A stretch of 64,000 nucleotides of DNA from Corticium candelabrum (lineage: Eukaryota > Porifera > Homoscleromorpha > Homosclerophorida > Plakinidae), in contig NC_085106.1 in NCBI RefSeq assembly GCF_963422355.1, positions 4,978,005 to 5,042,004 on the forward strand, read 5' to 3'. Below the pieces are notes generated by a model. That model did not search any database and was not told where the DNA came from. It worked only from the letters and a program-made list of their open reading frames with translations. Made by a program: the position numbers and the translations under genes. Numbering within the stretch: position 1 is the stretch's first letter; the number at the start of each line of letters is the position of its first letter. Positions 35,131-46,906 of this stretch are shown piece by piece.

Positions 35131-36099
35131 TTACATTACAGAACACTGTTTCTTTGCAGTCTCTACTGCGTAAGACGCTACAGTGTCAACTGCTCCACCA
35201 ACAGCTGCCATAACTCGCTCAGTGACACCTTTTTCTTTTGCTTTTCGATCAATAATAGCCTCCATCTCTTGTGCCATTGCTCTTGCCGCTGTTTCCTTCT
35301 CCTCAGCAATCGTCCTTAGCTCCTTTTCAATTTGGAGTTTTTCCACTTGACTAGCCAATTGTAGCTGAGCCTCCCACAATTCTGTTTTGCTAATTGCCTG
35401 CTTGTGTATATTTGCGTTTTTGGAAATTCTTTGCTTGACATCTCTCATTACCGGCGGTTTGAAAACGTCTTCGCGTGTCAAGATTAAATAATTAAGTAGC
35501 ACATCCCGGGAGTCTTCACGACTTTCTTTGCTTACCTCCCTATACTCTACAGGAGGATTGTCAACATAGAGGATGGTCTTAATATAAGGCAACATCCTTT
35601 CTGCAGCTGCACCATTTTCTTCCTTCAGCTTTAATTTGTCTTCTTTTATCTTAATAGGATCTCGAAAATTCACGAAGTTCGTTCTTACAATGGCGGTATA
35701 GTCCAGAACTTCCGTGCCAAAGAGAACTTGCCACATAATCTCCCATGCTCTCACTTCTTCTTCTGTAATGCGTCCGCCTGTGACAAAGAACACGGCGTTG
35801 ATTCCATCGCAGCACTCATTGCATGCTGCTGCGAGACGCTGTAGAACTTCGTCAGGCGACAGTTTAGTGTCGCCAAGTCCAATCGTATCGACAATAACCA
35901 ATTCGTATTGTTTGCCAAACTTGTCAACAACGAATTTTTTAGCCGTCACGAACTTCGTTTCACTGATAGATCCCTCGCTTTCTTTGAATGCATCGTCTTG
36001 GTTAGCCAAAGTATTTGCACAGGCTGATTTTCCCGAACCAGTTCTGCCTATCAAGACGACGGTACGAGTAGAGCTGGAAGACGCATTCGATGAAGCCAT
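35131..36099 (-). CDS. AIG1/GIMAP-like GTPase with CaaX box (copy 1)
   Basis: Intronless, 322 residues. The N-terminal AIG1-type G domain has the P-loop GRTGSGKSACANTLA (about residues 17-31) and switch II DTIGLGDT (about residues 71-78). VFFVTGGRITEEEVRAWEIM is a typical AIG1 stretch. An RTNF-type motif (IVRTNFVNF) stands where classical GTPases have the G4 NKxD. A basic/acidic coiled coil (about residues 225-295) follows, and the protein ends QCSVM, a CaaX box (CSVM) with Met last, predicting farnesylation and membrane anchoring. GIMAP/AIG1 GTPases act in immune-cell survival and vesicle or lipid-droplet scaffolding in vertebrates and in pathogen response in plants. The role here is inferred only. 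It is paired head-to-head with copy 2. Confidence 0.9.
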   Translation of the reverse strand: MASSNASSSSTRTVVLIGRTGSGKSACANTLANQDDAFKESEGSISETKFVTAKKFVVDKFGKQYELVIVDTIGLGDTKLSPDEVLQRLAAACNECCDGINAVFFVTGGRITEEEVRAWEIMWQVLFGTEVLDYTAIVRTNFVNFRDPIKIKEDKLKLKEENGAAAERMLPYIKTILYVDNPPVEYREVSKESREDSRDVLLNYLILTREDVFKPPVMRDVKQRISKNANIHKQAISKTELWEAQLQLASQVEKLQIEKELRTIAEEKETAARAMAQEMEAIIDRKAKEKGVTERVMAAVGGAVDTVASYAVETAKKQCSVM

Positions 36100-36321
36100 A
36101 AGTCACTTACTCGTGAGTCGGTAACTACAAATTCAAGTCTCACGCTTTTAGTGCGTGATCGTTAATGTGCAATACAGGAAGGGTGGGGCTTCGAAATAAA
36201 CACTGAAAGATCAAAGGTCAATTTCAGTTCCTATCACGCTCTCTATAAAAAAGACGTCTATGCATAGACGTAATGTATGTATGTGTACACACCCTCACCG
36301 ATTGTGTCATATCTATGCAAA
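36100..36321. promoter_or_regulatory. Shared promoter region of the two AIG1 GTPases
   Basis: 222 bp separate the two divergent ATGs. A TATA-like CTCTATAAAA at 36241-36250 is placed about 80 bp before the plus-strand ATG and can serve that gene. The sequence GACGTCTATGCATAGACGT at 36252-36270 is a near-perfect palindrome with ACGTC ends (CRE-like halves). Confidence 0.55.
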
Positions 36322-37302
36322 ATGTCTTTGTCAAAAGAAGCGTCATGCAAGCGTACTGTCGTCCTAGTAGGCAGAACTGGTGCAGGAAAATCGTCTTGTG
36401 GAAATACTTTGGCTAACACAACGAACTCCTTTACAGAAAGCGACGGATCTGTTAGTGAAACAAAGTGCGTGGATGCTAAAACGTTCGTTCTCGATTGGTC
36501 AGGCAAAGAGTACGAAGTGACCATTGTTGACACGATTGGAATTGGTGACACCCAACTGTCGGCTGACGAAGTTCTGCTGCGTCTTGCAGAGGCATGCAGC
36601 GAGTGCAGCGATGGAATCAACGCCGTCTTTTTTGTGACAGGAGGCCGCTTTACAGTAGAAGAGGCGGACGCGTGGGATATTATGTGGCAAGTACTCTTTG
36701 GGAAGGAAGTTCTCGAGCACACCACTATCGTAAGAACAAACTTTAGAAAGTTTCAAGACCACGACGCGGTCAAAGAGGACAGATCAAAATTAGAGGAGGA
36801 AGGAGGTCCAGCTGCAAGCAGAATCTTGCCTCATGTCAAGAACTTTCTGTACGTGGACAATCCTCCTCTACAATATGGCGGCAAAGAACATCGCAAGCAT
36901 TCGCGAGAAATCTTACTCAATCATTTAATTTTGAACTGTGACAAATCATTTGTACCGCCGGTGATGAACGAAGTTAAGCAAAGAGTTACCAGGCACGTAG
37001 AGGCACACAGGAAGATGATCGAGGAGTACCAACAGTTGCAGTCTCAGCTAAAGGAAGCTCGAGATGAAATAGAACGAGCACGCATCGAAAGCGAATTGCA
37101 AGAGAACGAGCGGGAGAGGAATAAAGAAAGAGGAGCAATGACTCGAGAGATGGAAGCCATCGTCGATCGACAAGCCAGACAACTCGGTGTAGCTGAGCAA
37201 TTCTTTGCCTCTGTGGGTAGGGTATTGGACGAAGCACCAGAAATCGCCACTGTGGTCGTGGCAGTGTTGAAGACTGTCAAGACGAGGTGTTGTGTAATGT
37301 GA
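36322..37302 (+). CDS. AIG1/GIMAP-like GTPase with CaaX box (copy 2)
   Basis: Intronless, 326 residues from the ATG at 36322. An upstream in-frame ATG at 36277 lies inside the presumed leader, and the copy 1 alignment favours 36322. The P-loop is GRTGAGKSSCGNTLA, switch II DTIGIGDT, followed by INAVFFVTGGRFTVEEADAW and TIVRTNFRKF. The middle YVDNPPLQYG and PPVMNEVKQRV segments align with copy 1, as does the Glu/Arg-rich coiled coil. It ends RCCVM, so the CaaX box is CCVM. Copies 1 and 2 are clearly paralogues arranged as an inverted duplication. The adjacent second Cys gives a possible extra lipidation site. Function is inferred as for copy 1. Confidence 0.9.
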   Translation: MSLSKEASCKRTVVLVGRTGAGKSSCGNTLANTTNSFTESDGSVSETKCVDAKTFVLDWSGKEYEVTIVDTIGIGDTQLSADEVLLRLAEACSECSDGINAVFFVTGGRFTVEEADAWDIMWQVLFGKEVLEHTTIVRTNFRKFQDHDAVKEDRSKLEEEGGPAASRILPHVKNFLYVDNPPLQYGGKEHRKHSREILLNHLILNCDKSFVPPVMNEVKQRVTRHVEAHRKMIEEYQQLQSQLKEARDEIERARIESELQENERERNKERGAMTREMEAIVDRQARQLGVAEQFFASVGRVLDEAPEIATVVVAVLKTVKTRCCVM

Positions 37303-37680
37303 TACTCAAAAATCTTCAAAGAAAGACTCTTTACTGTTTCACTGTTTCTGTGTTGCTTTATAATTTGTACAGCTTCTATTACTTGTTCTAATAATTGTCA
37401 ATCTGCGCACGTAGTAGCACTGGTTACTGTATTCTTCTATAGACATGGAACAGTCAAAAAGTTGTTAGTACTGGGTCGTCAGTCTATGACCCACAGCACT
37501 TTCATATAATCAATATCAACAGCAATCAAAAATTTTGAAATATGGAATATAGATAGCACCATGCAGTCCAGCCTTTCCCCACATTTATTTGAGTGGTCTA
37601 AAACAGCAATATGGGGTCTAGCTGCTATCCTTGTTTGTATATATGTCTCTTGGTTCCTTTCTGTGATGCAGTCCTAACGT
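37303..37680. other. Intergenic, nothing recognised
   Basis: Contains the 3' flank of the AIG1 gene. No AATAAA is obvious in the first 150 bp. Confidence 0.35.
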
Positions 37681-37689
37681 GATGCAGTC

Positions 37690-39440
37690 CCAACAGTCCT
37701 TCCATGCTAACCGCCTTTGTTATTACTATCGTACCTTCGGCGAAGCGGCACAACAATGCAAGCAACCATGCAATTGGTCAGGAAACGACAAGGCCGATTA
37801 CTAGTGGCCGCAGCAACCGGTCCTAATCACAGCCTACTTTTCCTATGCGAATCAATCTCTAAGAGACAGTTCCTCATCGACACTGGAGCAGAAGTCAGTG
37901 TTCTTCCCGCTACTGGATGGGACTACCGCTGCTGGCAATCAACGGTAGCACAATCAGCACGTACGGCACGTGCAAACTCTCGCATTTAGCCTCCAACACG
38001 TACCAATGGCCTTTTGTAGTCGAGGAGGTGACTCGTCCCTCCTTGGAGGCAATTTCTTACGCTCCAACTTTCATGGTTGATACGAACGGGAAAAGGCTGG
38101 TAGATGCAACAACTTTCCTCTCTGCTCCACTTACCTACACCTTGACTACAACTTAGGCGCTTCACCTCTCCACTTCCACTGACCAGTACCACATTTTGCT
38201 GGCTGAATTCCCGGCCATTACGATGCCTAGATTTGTCCATCAACTTCCATGCAAGCAAGGGGTGGTGCATTTCATGACTACCACAGGCTCACCGATTCAT
38301 GCTCATGATTGTCGCCTACCTCCAGATAGCTAGCAGCCACTAAAGCAGAGTTCAGCAGTCTGGAATCCATGGGGATCATACACAGGTTGTCCAGTTCTTG
38401 GGCATCACCCTTGCACATGGTGCCAAAAGATTCTGGAGGCTAACGTCCTTGCAAAGACCACAGGAGGTGCCTCAATAATGCTTACCGTTTCCGACAGGTA
38501 TCCAGTGCCTCACGTGTAAGATATCTCCTCACATCTCGAGAGAATGAGTGTATTCTCTAAGGTTGACTTAGTTCGACGTTATTAGCAGATCCTCGTCGCT
38601 GTTGAAGACATCCAAAAAACTGCTATCATCACACCATGTGGACTTTTTGAGTTTCTCAGAATGCCGTTTAGTTTGAACAACCCTGCTCCAGCTTTCCAAC
38701 ACCTGATGGACACCGTCTGTCACGGGTTAGAGTTTGCCTTTGTCTGCATCGACATCTTGGTGGCCTGTAAGGACATTGAGACTCATAAGCACACCTTCGC
38801 TTGCTGTTCCAGACTCCAACAACACGGATTGGGAAAAATGTTTCCAAATGCCAATTTGGACGTGACAGCCTGGACTTCTTAGGCCATCGAATCACTCCTG
38901 CTGGCATCATGCCACTTCCTGACAAAGTAACCGCCATCACTCAACTTGGCCAACCAACAACAGTCAAGTGCCTACAAGAATTCGTGGGCATGGCGAATTT
39001 CTACCGCAAATTTATTCTGGCTGCTGCTAGGACAAAGTTACCACTGTTTGAGGCACTATAAGGCAAACCAAGAACGCTGGTCTGGAATAAGGATATGGTA
39101 ACAGCTTCCACGATACTACAAAGGCTTTGGCAAATGCAACTCTCCTTTCACATCCTCGTCAGGATGCACAGACTTCCCTCACCACCGATGCTTCAGACCT
39201 GGTAGAAGGGGCTGGCTGTTCTTCAATAGCTTGTGGACGATGTCCCAGTGCCTCTAGCCTTCTTCAGTGAGAAACTAAGACCAAGTGAAAAGAAGTACAC
39301 TGCTTTTGACCGTGAACTGCTCGTTCTCTACTTGGGAATTCGCCATTTTCGATACTTCTTAGAAGGTCGACAATTTATTGCTTTCATCGATTACAAACCC
39401 CTCACTTCTGCAAGCCAAAAGTGTCAGACTTATGGTCCCA
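37690..39440 (+). pseudogene. Ty3/gypsy retrotransposon pol relic
   Basis: In order on the plus strand there is a gag zinc-knuckle-like end (CYYYRTFGEAAQQC) and an aspartic protease active site FLIDTGAEVSVLPAT at about 37870. Degraded reverse transcriptase follows (MPFSLNNPAPAFQHLMD near 38661, then FLGHRITPAGI and FVGMANFYRKF), with an RNase H stretch (FSEKLRPSEKKYTAFDRELL) to about 39400. The catalytic box of the RT is altered (CIDILVACKD where FVYIDDxLVAS is usual). Many stops and frameshifts are present. No LTRs were found. Integrase is absent because the copy is cut at about 39440. Confidence 0.8.
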
Positions 39441-40890
39441 TTGCCAGCAACATGTAGTAGTTAGAGTGGGGTTGATCCGGGGACTTACTATACACGTACA
39501 TGCACGTAGTAAGCAGAGTGGTAAATATACTACACTTCTGCGGCGACAAGGACGGGATATATATGGCTGAACACGAAACAAACCAGCAGAGGGAAGGCAG
39601 CAAGCGACTCCACAAGCGAAATCAGATTTGTCTCGACTAGTCCTACCGGTCTGTCTCTTCAAAGAGTATAAGTCGTCGTCCGAAGAATGGGGAGTCTACC
39701 GAGAGAGACTAAACAGTTTTTTGTCGCGAACAGAATCGCATATAAAGATGTACACAGAAAGCACGCCATATTGATAAATTCATGTGGGAAGGCGACATAC
39801 CATCTGATTCGTAGCACCTCAAAAACCAGCCGACGCGTTGTATGAGACACTATGCGAGAAACTGCAGAAGCACTATAGCCCCAAAACCCCAGTGACGGTA
39901 CAATGATACCTATTCAACACCCGTTCACAACCAGGCGAGGAAGTGGTAACGTTTGTGACTAAGTTACGACAGATAGCAGAACACTGTCAGTTTGGCCCAA
40001 TGAGGATAGGCTGGACAAACATCTGCGCGACCAACTTGTTGAGGAATAGCAGATAAACATGTTAACCGGAGGCTAATTACAGAAACAGCGCTCACGTTTC
40101 AAAAAGCACTGGATATGTTACGTGGCATGGAAAACCGCAGGAAAGAACATGAAAGCACTACAAGGCACTACCTCAAAACTAGGAGAGGCGGCAATACAAA
40201 TAGCCAATAAAGTCACAGTGAGGAGGGGAAGTCTAGAAAGCTAGGAAAGACACCCTGTTACAGATTTGGCGGCACCAACCGTTCCGCAGGAATTTGTTGT
40301 TTCAAAGACAGTGAATACCACTCATGCTGGGGATGAGGGCACATTGAGGATGTGCCACTCTAGGAAGAAAGCAGTACAGGCATACAAGATCGCCACAAAC
40401 AAGTCACACAAGACGCAAAGGTAGAGGAAGACAGCAACAAAGAGGAGACAGAATCAGAGGAAAAGAGGAAGTGTATTATGTGAATCACACAACAAAGGGA
40501 TAAAAAATAGATCCCTCAGTCACCCACAGTTCAGATAGTGGTGGACGGTCGATGAATAGATGTGGAGTTGGATACTGGGGCATCATTTTGGAAAAGAGAT
40601 ACTAACAACAATGGCCAAATGGAAAAACACTGAAACAGACACGAAAGAGGCTACATAGTAATACAAACAAGGTGATTCCACTGTTGGGAGAGCTAGGAGT
40701 CAAAGTGAAATAAGGTCGAGAGAATGAAGAGGTTACTCTACCGCTCTTGGTGGCAAAAAAGAAAGGTGTCAGCCTCCTAGGACGAGACTGGCTGTAGGAA
40801 ATCAACCTGGAATGGAAAAGATTTCAAAATATCACCTACTGGATAGATCAAGTAGTGAAGAGACACAAGAACACAACTTTTTTGTAACCG
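39441..40890 (+). pseudogene. Second LTR-retrotransposon relic: leader, gag and protease region
   Basis: Starts with an LTR/leader-like stretch ending CTTCTGCGGCGACAAGGACG near 39535-39555, which resembles the sequence just after gypsy 5' LTRs. Gag-like coding debris follows (NTRSQPGEEVVTFVTKLRQI near 39920, then AEHCQFG), and a protease-like VELDTGAS near 40565. It interrupts or abuts the first gypsy relic in the same orientation. Heavily mutated. Confidence 0.6.
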
Positions 40891-41900
40891 GGGCTGGGAA
40901 CCAATTATAACAAGCTTCCAGTTCAATGCTTCACACACTGACTGCCAACTCTGCCACTGCTACAAGTGTGCTTGCTTTAATTATCTGAAACTTTAGTTTG
41001 AGCAAAAATCATTTAATGACGTTTTTCCTGTTCAGTCTTTGCCAGCAATGACGATCTTCAGTTGTTACTTCAACTCCTCCTTGTGACAATGCTCAAACAA
41101 TTCATTCACCTGCATCGACTCATTTGCCAGCCACACCACCTACAACAATCTAGCATCATTACAATTTGTATAATAGAATCTGTTTAGTAAGAAGATCAAC
41201 TGACAAGGACAAAGAGCAATGTTCACTGGTATTGTTCTATCAGTTACTTCTGCATCAGCTAATCGTTGCTTATCCTGTAGTTAATTCTTATTTAAAACAA
41301 ACAAGTGATCCCGTCATGATGGATGATGAGTCAGTCTTGTTTTTGTAATTGCTGCTTGAAAGTAGCAGGGTTGCAACACTTACTTGGCGAAAAATGCGTA
41401 GGCAACAAAAGCTGACAAAGACACGCCCACATATAATTGGTAATTACTGGCAACACAAAATAATCTTAAAATTTAGCAACTACACCATACTTAGTGTATA
41501 TTTACGCACAACACATTCAATGACCTGTTTAATTAACTCAGATAATTAAATTTATGACAGCTGCTGTTCAGATGTGAGACAAACAATGGTTAGCTGCGCA
41601 ACTCCTTGTCCGCCAACAAAAGATATAATTGGATACCACTTATGAAAAAAGTATTGCATATAACCAGTAATTTTTTCTTGTCAACGATGGCAGCAAGAGA
41701 ACCGTTTCCTCCGTGTGAATGGCTATCAAAGAGAAACAGACTAGTGTTGTTCAAGCAGACAGCGAATGAGTACGGTGTGGCGACAAGTATACCGGCAGTA
41801 CAACCATTCAACGCTGATTGTTGCAATAAGCACTCTTCAAATAGCCTCCATTCGCCCGCCCTAACGAAAATGTCCGTACTTGCCATCAAATAAAGTGATG
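40891..41900. other. Intergenic, nothing recognised
   Basis: No reading frame is supported. This interval should contain the 3' end of the adjacent hAT element, but its terminal repeat could not be fixed. Confidence 0.35.
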
Positions 41901-41907
41901 GTTGCAA

Positions 41908-44512
41908 TTAGATTGCTTCCTCAGCACTCAAGAATCCTGCCAGTGGCAATTTATCATACCTTTTATTCCCCGCACGTATACAATTTAACAGGCAATCCTT
42001 TTGAGAAATAACCTCTTGAACAACAGTTTGGGTAGCAAGAAATTTGTGAGCAACTCTTGCGCTGATCAGGGTGCAAGCGTTGCTACCATCACGCTTATCA
42101 ATTCTTGATTGACATTCTGAATACTCATATAAAGTCTCTACAGCTTCGGAAGGACAAACCGTTTCACCATCGGTCACAACATCTGGAGAATGACTGTCAG
42201 AAGCTGTTTTGAATGCTCTGAATAAATTGTGAAAGTGAGGACCTGAAGCCAGAAAAGCTGTTATTGGTTGATTAGACTTTGTTGCAACTTTCGCAGCTTT
42301 GTTTGTAGGTTTGGCTGGCTGTTTCAATTTGGCGAAAGAGGAGTCTGACAACATATTACTGAATGTAGAATGTGAGAGGGAACTCTTCACAGTGTCAGCA
42401 GTTGAATCAGCATGTCCACTAGTGGACCGACAAGTGTGAGCATTGTCATGAGATCTGACTTTAGAGGATTTCGTTTCTGATAACCTGCCGGCTACTCTTG
42501 CAGTGTTGCAGCCAAACATTTGCCTCATTTCTGGAGTTGGTGAAAACTCAAAACATGTTGTGCTCCTTTTGTTGCACTTGATAGTCAAGAGGCTACCCAA
42601 AAGCCTGGCCCCATTCAACTTCGATATTCTGATTTTTCTCCCTGAAGCGCCGAAAAATGTCTCTCTACATCAGCCCCTGAATGAGGAATTACGAGTAGCG
42701 CTTTAGCCAACTTTGCCAGCACTGGGTAAAGAGTTAGGCCATTGTGACCAGATATTTGACTTATTTCATGCCAATACTCACCAACCGTCAAATCGCTCGA
42801 ACAGGGGTGGTCAGCCACAGCTACCTGATACATCTGCCACTCTCTTTGAACTTTAGTCAGTTCTAATGACGGCACAAATGATGAAAATTTGACGCTAATG
42901 TATAGACATTGGACGCTGTTTGCCTTTTGCCTGTCTTGGGATCAAGCATTTGTATGCCTTGTAGAACGGGACAACTAAGCGGCAAACGAGACTGCAATTG
43001 ATGGGAAGCTTCTAAATTGAACCGACGACATCTGTCAAGAAATTCAAGCTTTCTTGGCGTTGTTAGTGCTGCATCAATAGATTTACGGCAGTCTGCACTG
43101 ATCACAATGTCTTCAGCTGATATCCAGTTTGAAGAATCATCTAAATCAACGGTTAAGCAAAGGTCTAAACTAGCCTCTGCCAGAGCAGAGGATTTGAGAC
43201 AATTAAACAGCATAAATCTCAGAAACTCCAGTTGACGGTGGTGCAACTTGTAGATCAAAACTTCCTCTGATTGAAATTCTTTGTTTAGTTTAGTAAAGTG
43301 TTCTAGGACTTCTTGCAAGAACTGTAGAAGCGGTCTAGTGTTGTTGTCCCTCATTATCTCAACAAATTGTCTAACATTGTCACGATGACATACATCAGAT
43401 TTGGTAGAAAAGTACGTCTGAAGTGCATCTTACTGCTCAAGCGTACGTTCAACACACTGATGTAAACTGAGCCAGCGTGTCCCTGCGGGTTTTATCAGCT
43501 TATGCTGAGGCACACCTAGAGTAGCCTGCACCTGCCTCAAGGCAGCACACTGTTTGGGGCTGTGGTCAAAGAAGTAGGCTGTCTGACGCAGAAAGTCTTC
43601 AATACTACCTGGTAAGACTCTGCAAGTTGCTGACGCACAAAGATGAAGTTGGTGGCAAGTACAGTGCAGCGAAAACAGATCAGCCTTCTTTTCAACCAGT
43701 CTTGTCAACAAGGAATTCTTTCTACCACGCATAACATTGGCACCGTCAGGAGTGTACCCAATTAGGTTTTCCCAAGGAATACATTCTTCTTCTAACTTGT
43801 CAGATACAACGGAAAATATGCGTTCTGCTGTGGGCGAGCTTACCTCTTCAACTCCAAGCAGCATTGACCAAACCTTTCCTGAAGCAATGCCAGCAGTGTC
43901 CCATGCTCTCACTGATATGGCTACTTGTTCACGAATACTTATGTCTGTAGCTTCATCCAGAACCAAGGAAAATAGCTGGTTTGCATAAGGGAAACAACTT
44001 TAGATCGCATCGAGTTTGCAACTGTATGAATAGCAGCCGTCATCTTTGTCCTTGCTGCCTTCATTTCTGTCAAAATCTTTGAATCAAGTGCAATGCTGCG
44101 AAGAAGCGGAACGATATGATCGGCGGTCGCTACTGGCACATTGTGTTCGACCAAGAAAAAAGCAAGCTTCAAAATTCCGTTCGCAGCAGCTACAGAGAGA
44201 CTGGACTGCTTTTTTGGAAGAAGTGCCTCCGAGACATCACGGCATCCTTCTCTCCCCTGCTTTCGTGCTATGTGCTCAGAAGAGCGTGCATGATGACGTA
44301 ATTGCCGTAGACCGCCACTCTCATACCTCAGCTCCTTGTTGCACAGCGTGCAGGTAGCATGCTAGGCAGACGCCTGGATTGACTGAGCCACCGATGCAGT
44401 CATGATCTGATTCCCTCTCCTTTCTGTACCTCTGACTCCACCGAGATCTCTTTGCAGTAGGTGCCGAATCCTCTGTGGGATGCAAAGGCGCGCACTTATT
44501 CGATTCGCTCAT
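41908..44512 (-). pseudogene. hAT transposase with BED-type zinc finger, nearly intact
   Basis: The ATG is at 44512. The N-terminus has a BED-like finger CTLCNKELRYESGGLRQLRH then HARSSEH. The catalytic core follows with FSLVLDEATDIS (first Asp), YTPDGANVM (second Asp region), CTCHQLHLCA and GTRWLSLHQCVERTLEQ. The C-terminus has the dimerisation motif KALLVIPHSGADVERHFSAL. Damage is light: a frameshift in the finger, one after LMQT near 43985, a TAA replacing a codon at 43427-43429, one shift near 42870 and one near 42615. The family is the KIAA1586/ZMYM-like hAT group. Frames at 42600-41908 extend beyond the usual C-terminus with charged, low-complexity sequence. Confidence 0.85.
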
Positions 44513-44639
44513 TGCACTCAGCAGTATATATCCGGGTTATCAAACTACCCGCCAATGATCGGGATCATCTTACCGTGTATTGCGATAAATTTAATTAAAG
44601 ACCTACCTGATGCTCTCTCTATATAAATATATTTATATT

Positions 44640-45067
44640 TATATCATGGGCGTAGTATATGGGCCATTCACAGCGCGTCCACAGGTTATGTGCAGGTAGT
44701 ATATGGGCCCTAAACAACGGCTGCTGGGGACAAAGGTCATATAGAACCGTTGCTACGGCCTGCACTTGTCATTGCCACACGTTGGCAGAGTAACAACAAA
44801 CACCACATGTTTGACTTCATTGACTGCAGCTACATTGCAGTAAGTACTTGTAAGTAAACACAATGCTTTTAGTGCTATGTGCAGGTTGCATTACCAAAAT
44901 AGCGCAGCTAGGTCACATGCAGTAAGTAGTCACTTTTGACCACCCAAGTATACCGTAACGTTACAGTTAGCAAAGTTCAACGCAGTATTAGGACCAAGCG
45001 TCGCTTGGAGTTTGTTAGGTTCGCGTCAACCAACTGTAGTGAAACCTCTGACCACGCCCATGATATA
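44640..45067. mobile_element. MITE, 428 bp
   Basis: Inverted ends TATATCATGGGCGT (44640-44653) and ACGCCCATGATATA (45054-45067) are perfect over 14 bp, with similarity extending inward (TAGT versus TGGT). No coding sequence is present. Confidence 0.75.
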
Positions 45068-45078
45068 AACCGGTTCTA

Positions 45079-45225
45079 GGATGGTTGGCCAGGTATAGGA
45101 CATTATTGACACCTCCGCTCAAGGCTCTTATTACCTCGATAATTGGACCTCACCTGGGGCTTGGTCAATTATCTCCGTAATAAGAGCCTTGGTCAAAAAT
45201 GCCCTATACCCCTTACCAACCATCC
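45079..45225. mobile_element. Foldback MITE, 147 bp
   Basis: Arms of about 60 bp (GGATGGTTGGCCAGGTATAG, then CAAGGCTCTTATTACCTCGA) are repeated inverted on the right side with about 80-85 per cent identity. They leave a loop of only about 25 bp. Confidence 0.8.
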
Positions 45226-45248
45226 ATCATATAGCCATTACATGTCTA

Positions 45249-45815
45249 TCTAATATATAAAGCTCAAATTGTCTGTCTGTGTGTGTGTTCGCGTTTGGGG
45301 GCCACGTCTTTTGTCCGTTTGCAACCGAAATCGGTACGCACACTCGGCACGCACAGAGGAAGGTTTGCGTAAAAAAAATTAAAAAATTTGCACCGGGTAC
45401 CCTCTCGAGGGATCGACCCCCGCGTAAAATTTCTCGATGACGCAAACGCTACACATTCCAGTTCATTCGAACACACGCCCGCATCAGTCCTGTGTAGACC
45501 GTATGCATCGTCGTCCTTCGCAAAGCTTCGAGCGATCGAATATCTCTTGCCGACGAAACTTACTCTTCTATCGCTTTCGTTTCTCTCCAAATTCTGATTG
45601 CATTTGCACCGAATCCAACCTACACGTTTTCTACAGCAAGCGCTACACGGGGAGTGTGTCAATTTCGATCGAAACAAGCGCGAAGAGCAAGATTCGAATT
45701 CATTCAGCACATCCTGGACCTCGCAACAAAGATTGCACGTGACGTGTCCACAGACCTATCTCTTACACTACAGTATCTTGCCCGTAAGTTACGAAGGACG
45801 GGCCATGGATCCTAG
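45249..45815 (+). mobile_element. Non-autonomous Helitron, 567 bp
   Basis: The 5' end TCTAATATATAAAGCTCAAA starts after an A (45248). The 3' end is CTAG (45812-45815, a CTRR terminus) followed by T, fitting insertion between A and T. A hairpin with stem GCCCGT (45780-45785) and ACGGGC (45798-45803) lies 8 nt before CTAG. There are no terminal inverted repeats and no target duplication. All of these are Helitron hallmarks. It has no complete ORF; the helicase debris at 7 kb shows that Helitrons exist in this genome. Confidence 0.85.
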
Positions 45816-46200
45816 TGTATGTATATAACCAAGACATTGAAGGGCGGTCTAAGCGGTTAAACTAGCCGGCGGAACTGCTGTATAAACAACAAAGTTTGGG
45901 TTTGAAGATGCTGCGTCATTTATCTGGGACTATTGAACGATCTCTCCAGAATTCGTAGGCCCGCTCGCATTTTTCGTAGGCGTTATTCTGCCCTAGAAAT
46001 TCGTAGGCTACGAATTTATTGGTAGATGTGGCAACCATGAAGTAGCAACACTTAACAGTATCAGACAATCTTGCTGTCAATTCAACAGCTTCACAATCTA
46101 GTAACTTGGCCACTCATTTGAGCTATGGACTCTTTGCAAGGAGCTACAAAAGCACACAAAAATTATCTCAATAAACAGATTTAAATATATGTATTTACGC

Positions 46201-46906
<706 letters not shown>

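Noticed and set aside
37690-40890. A single intact LTR retrotransposon
   Set aside because: Two unrelated, degraded gypsy segments are joined, integrase is missing and no paired LTRs were found.
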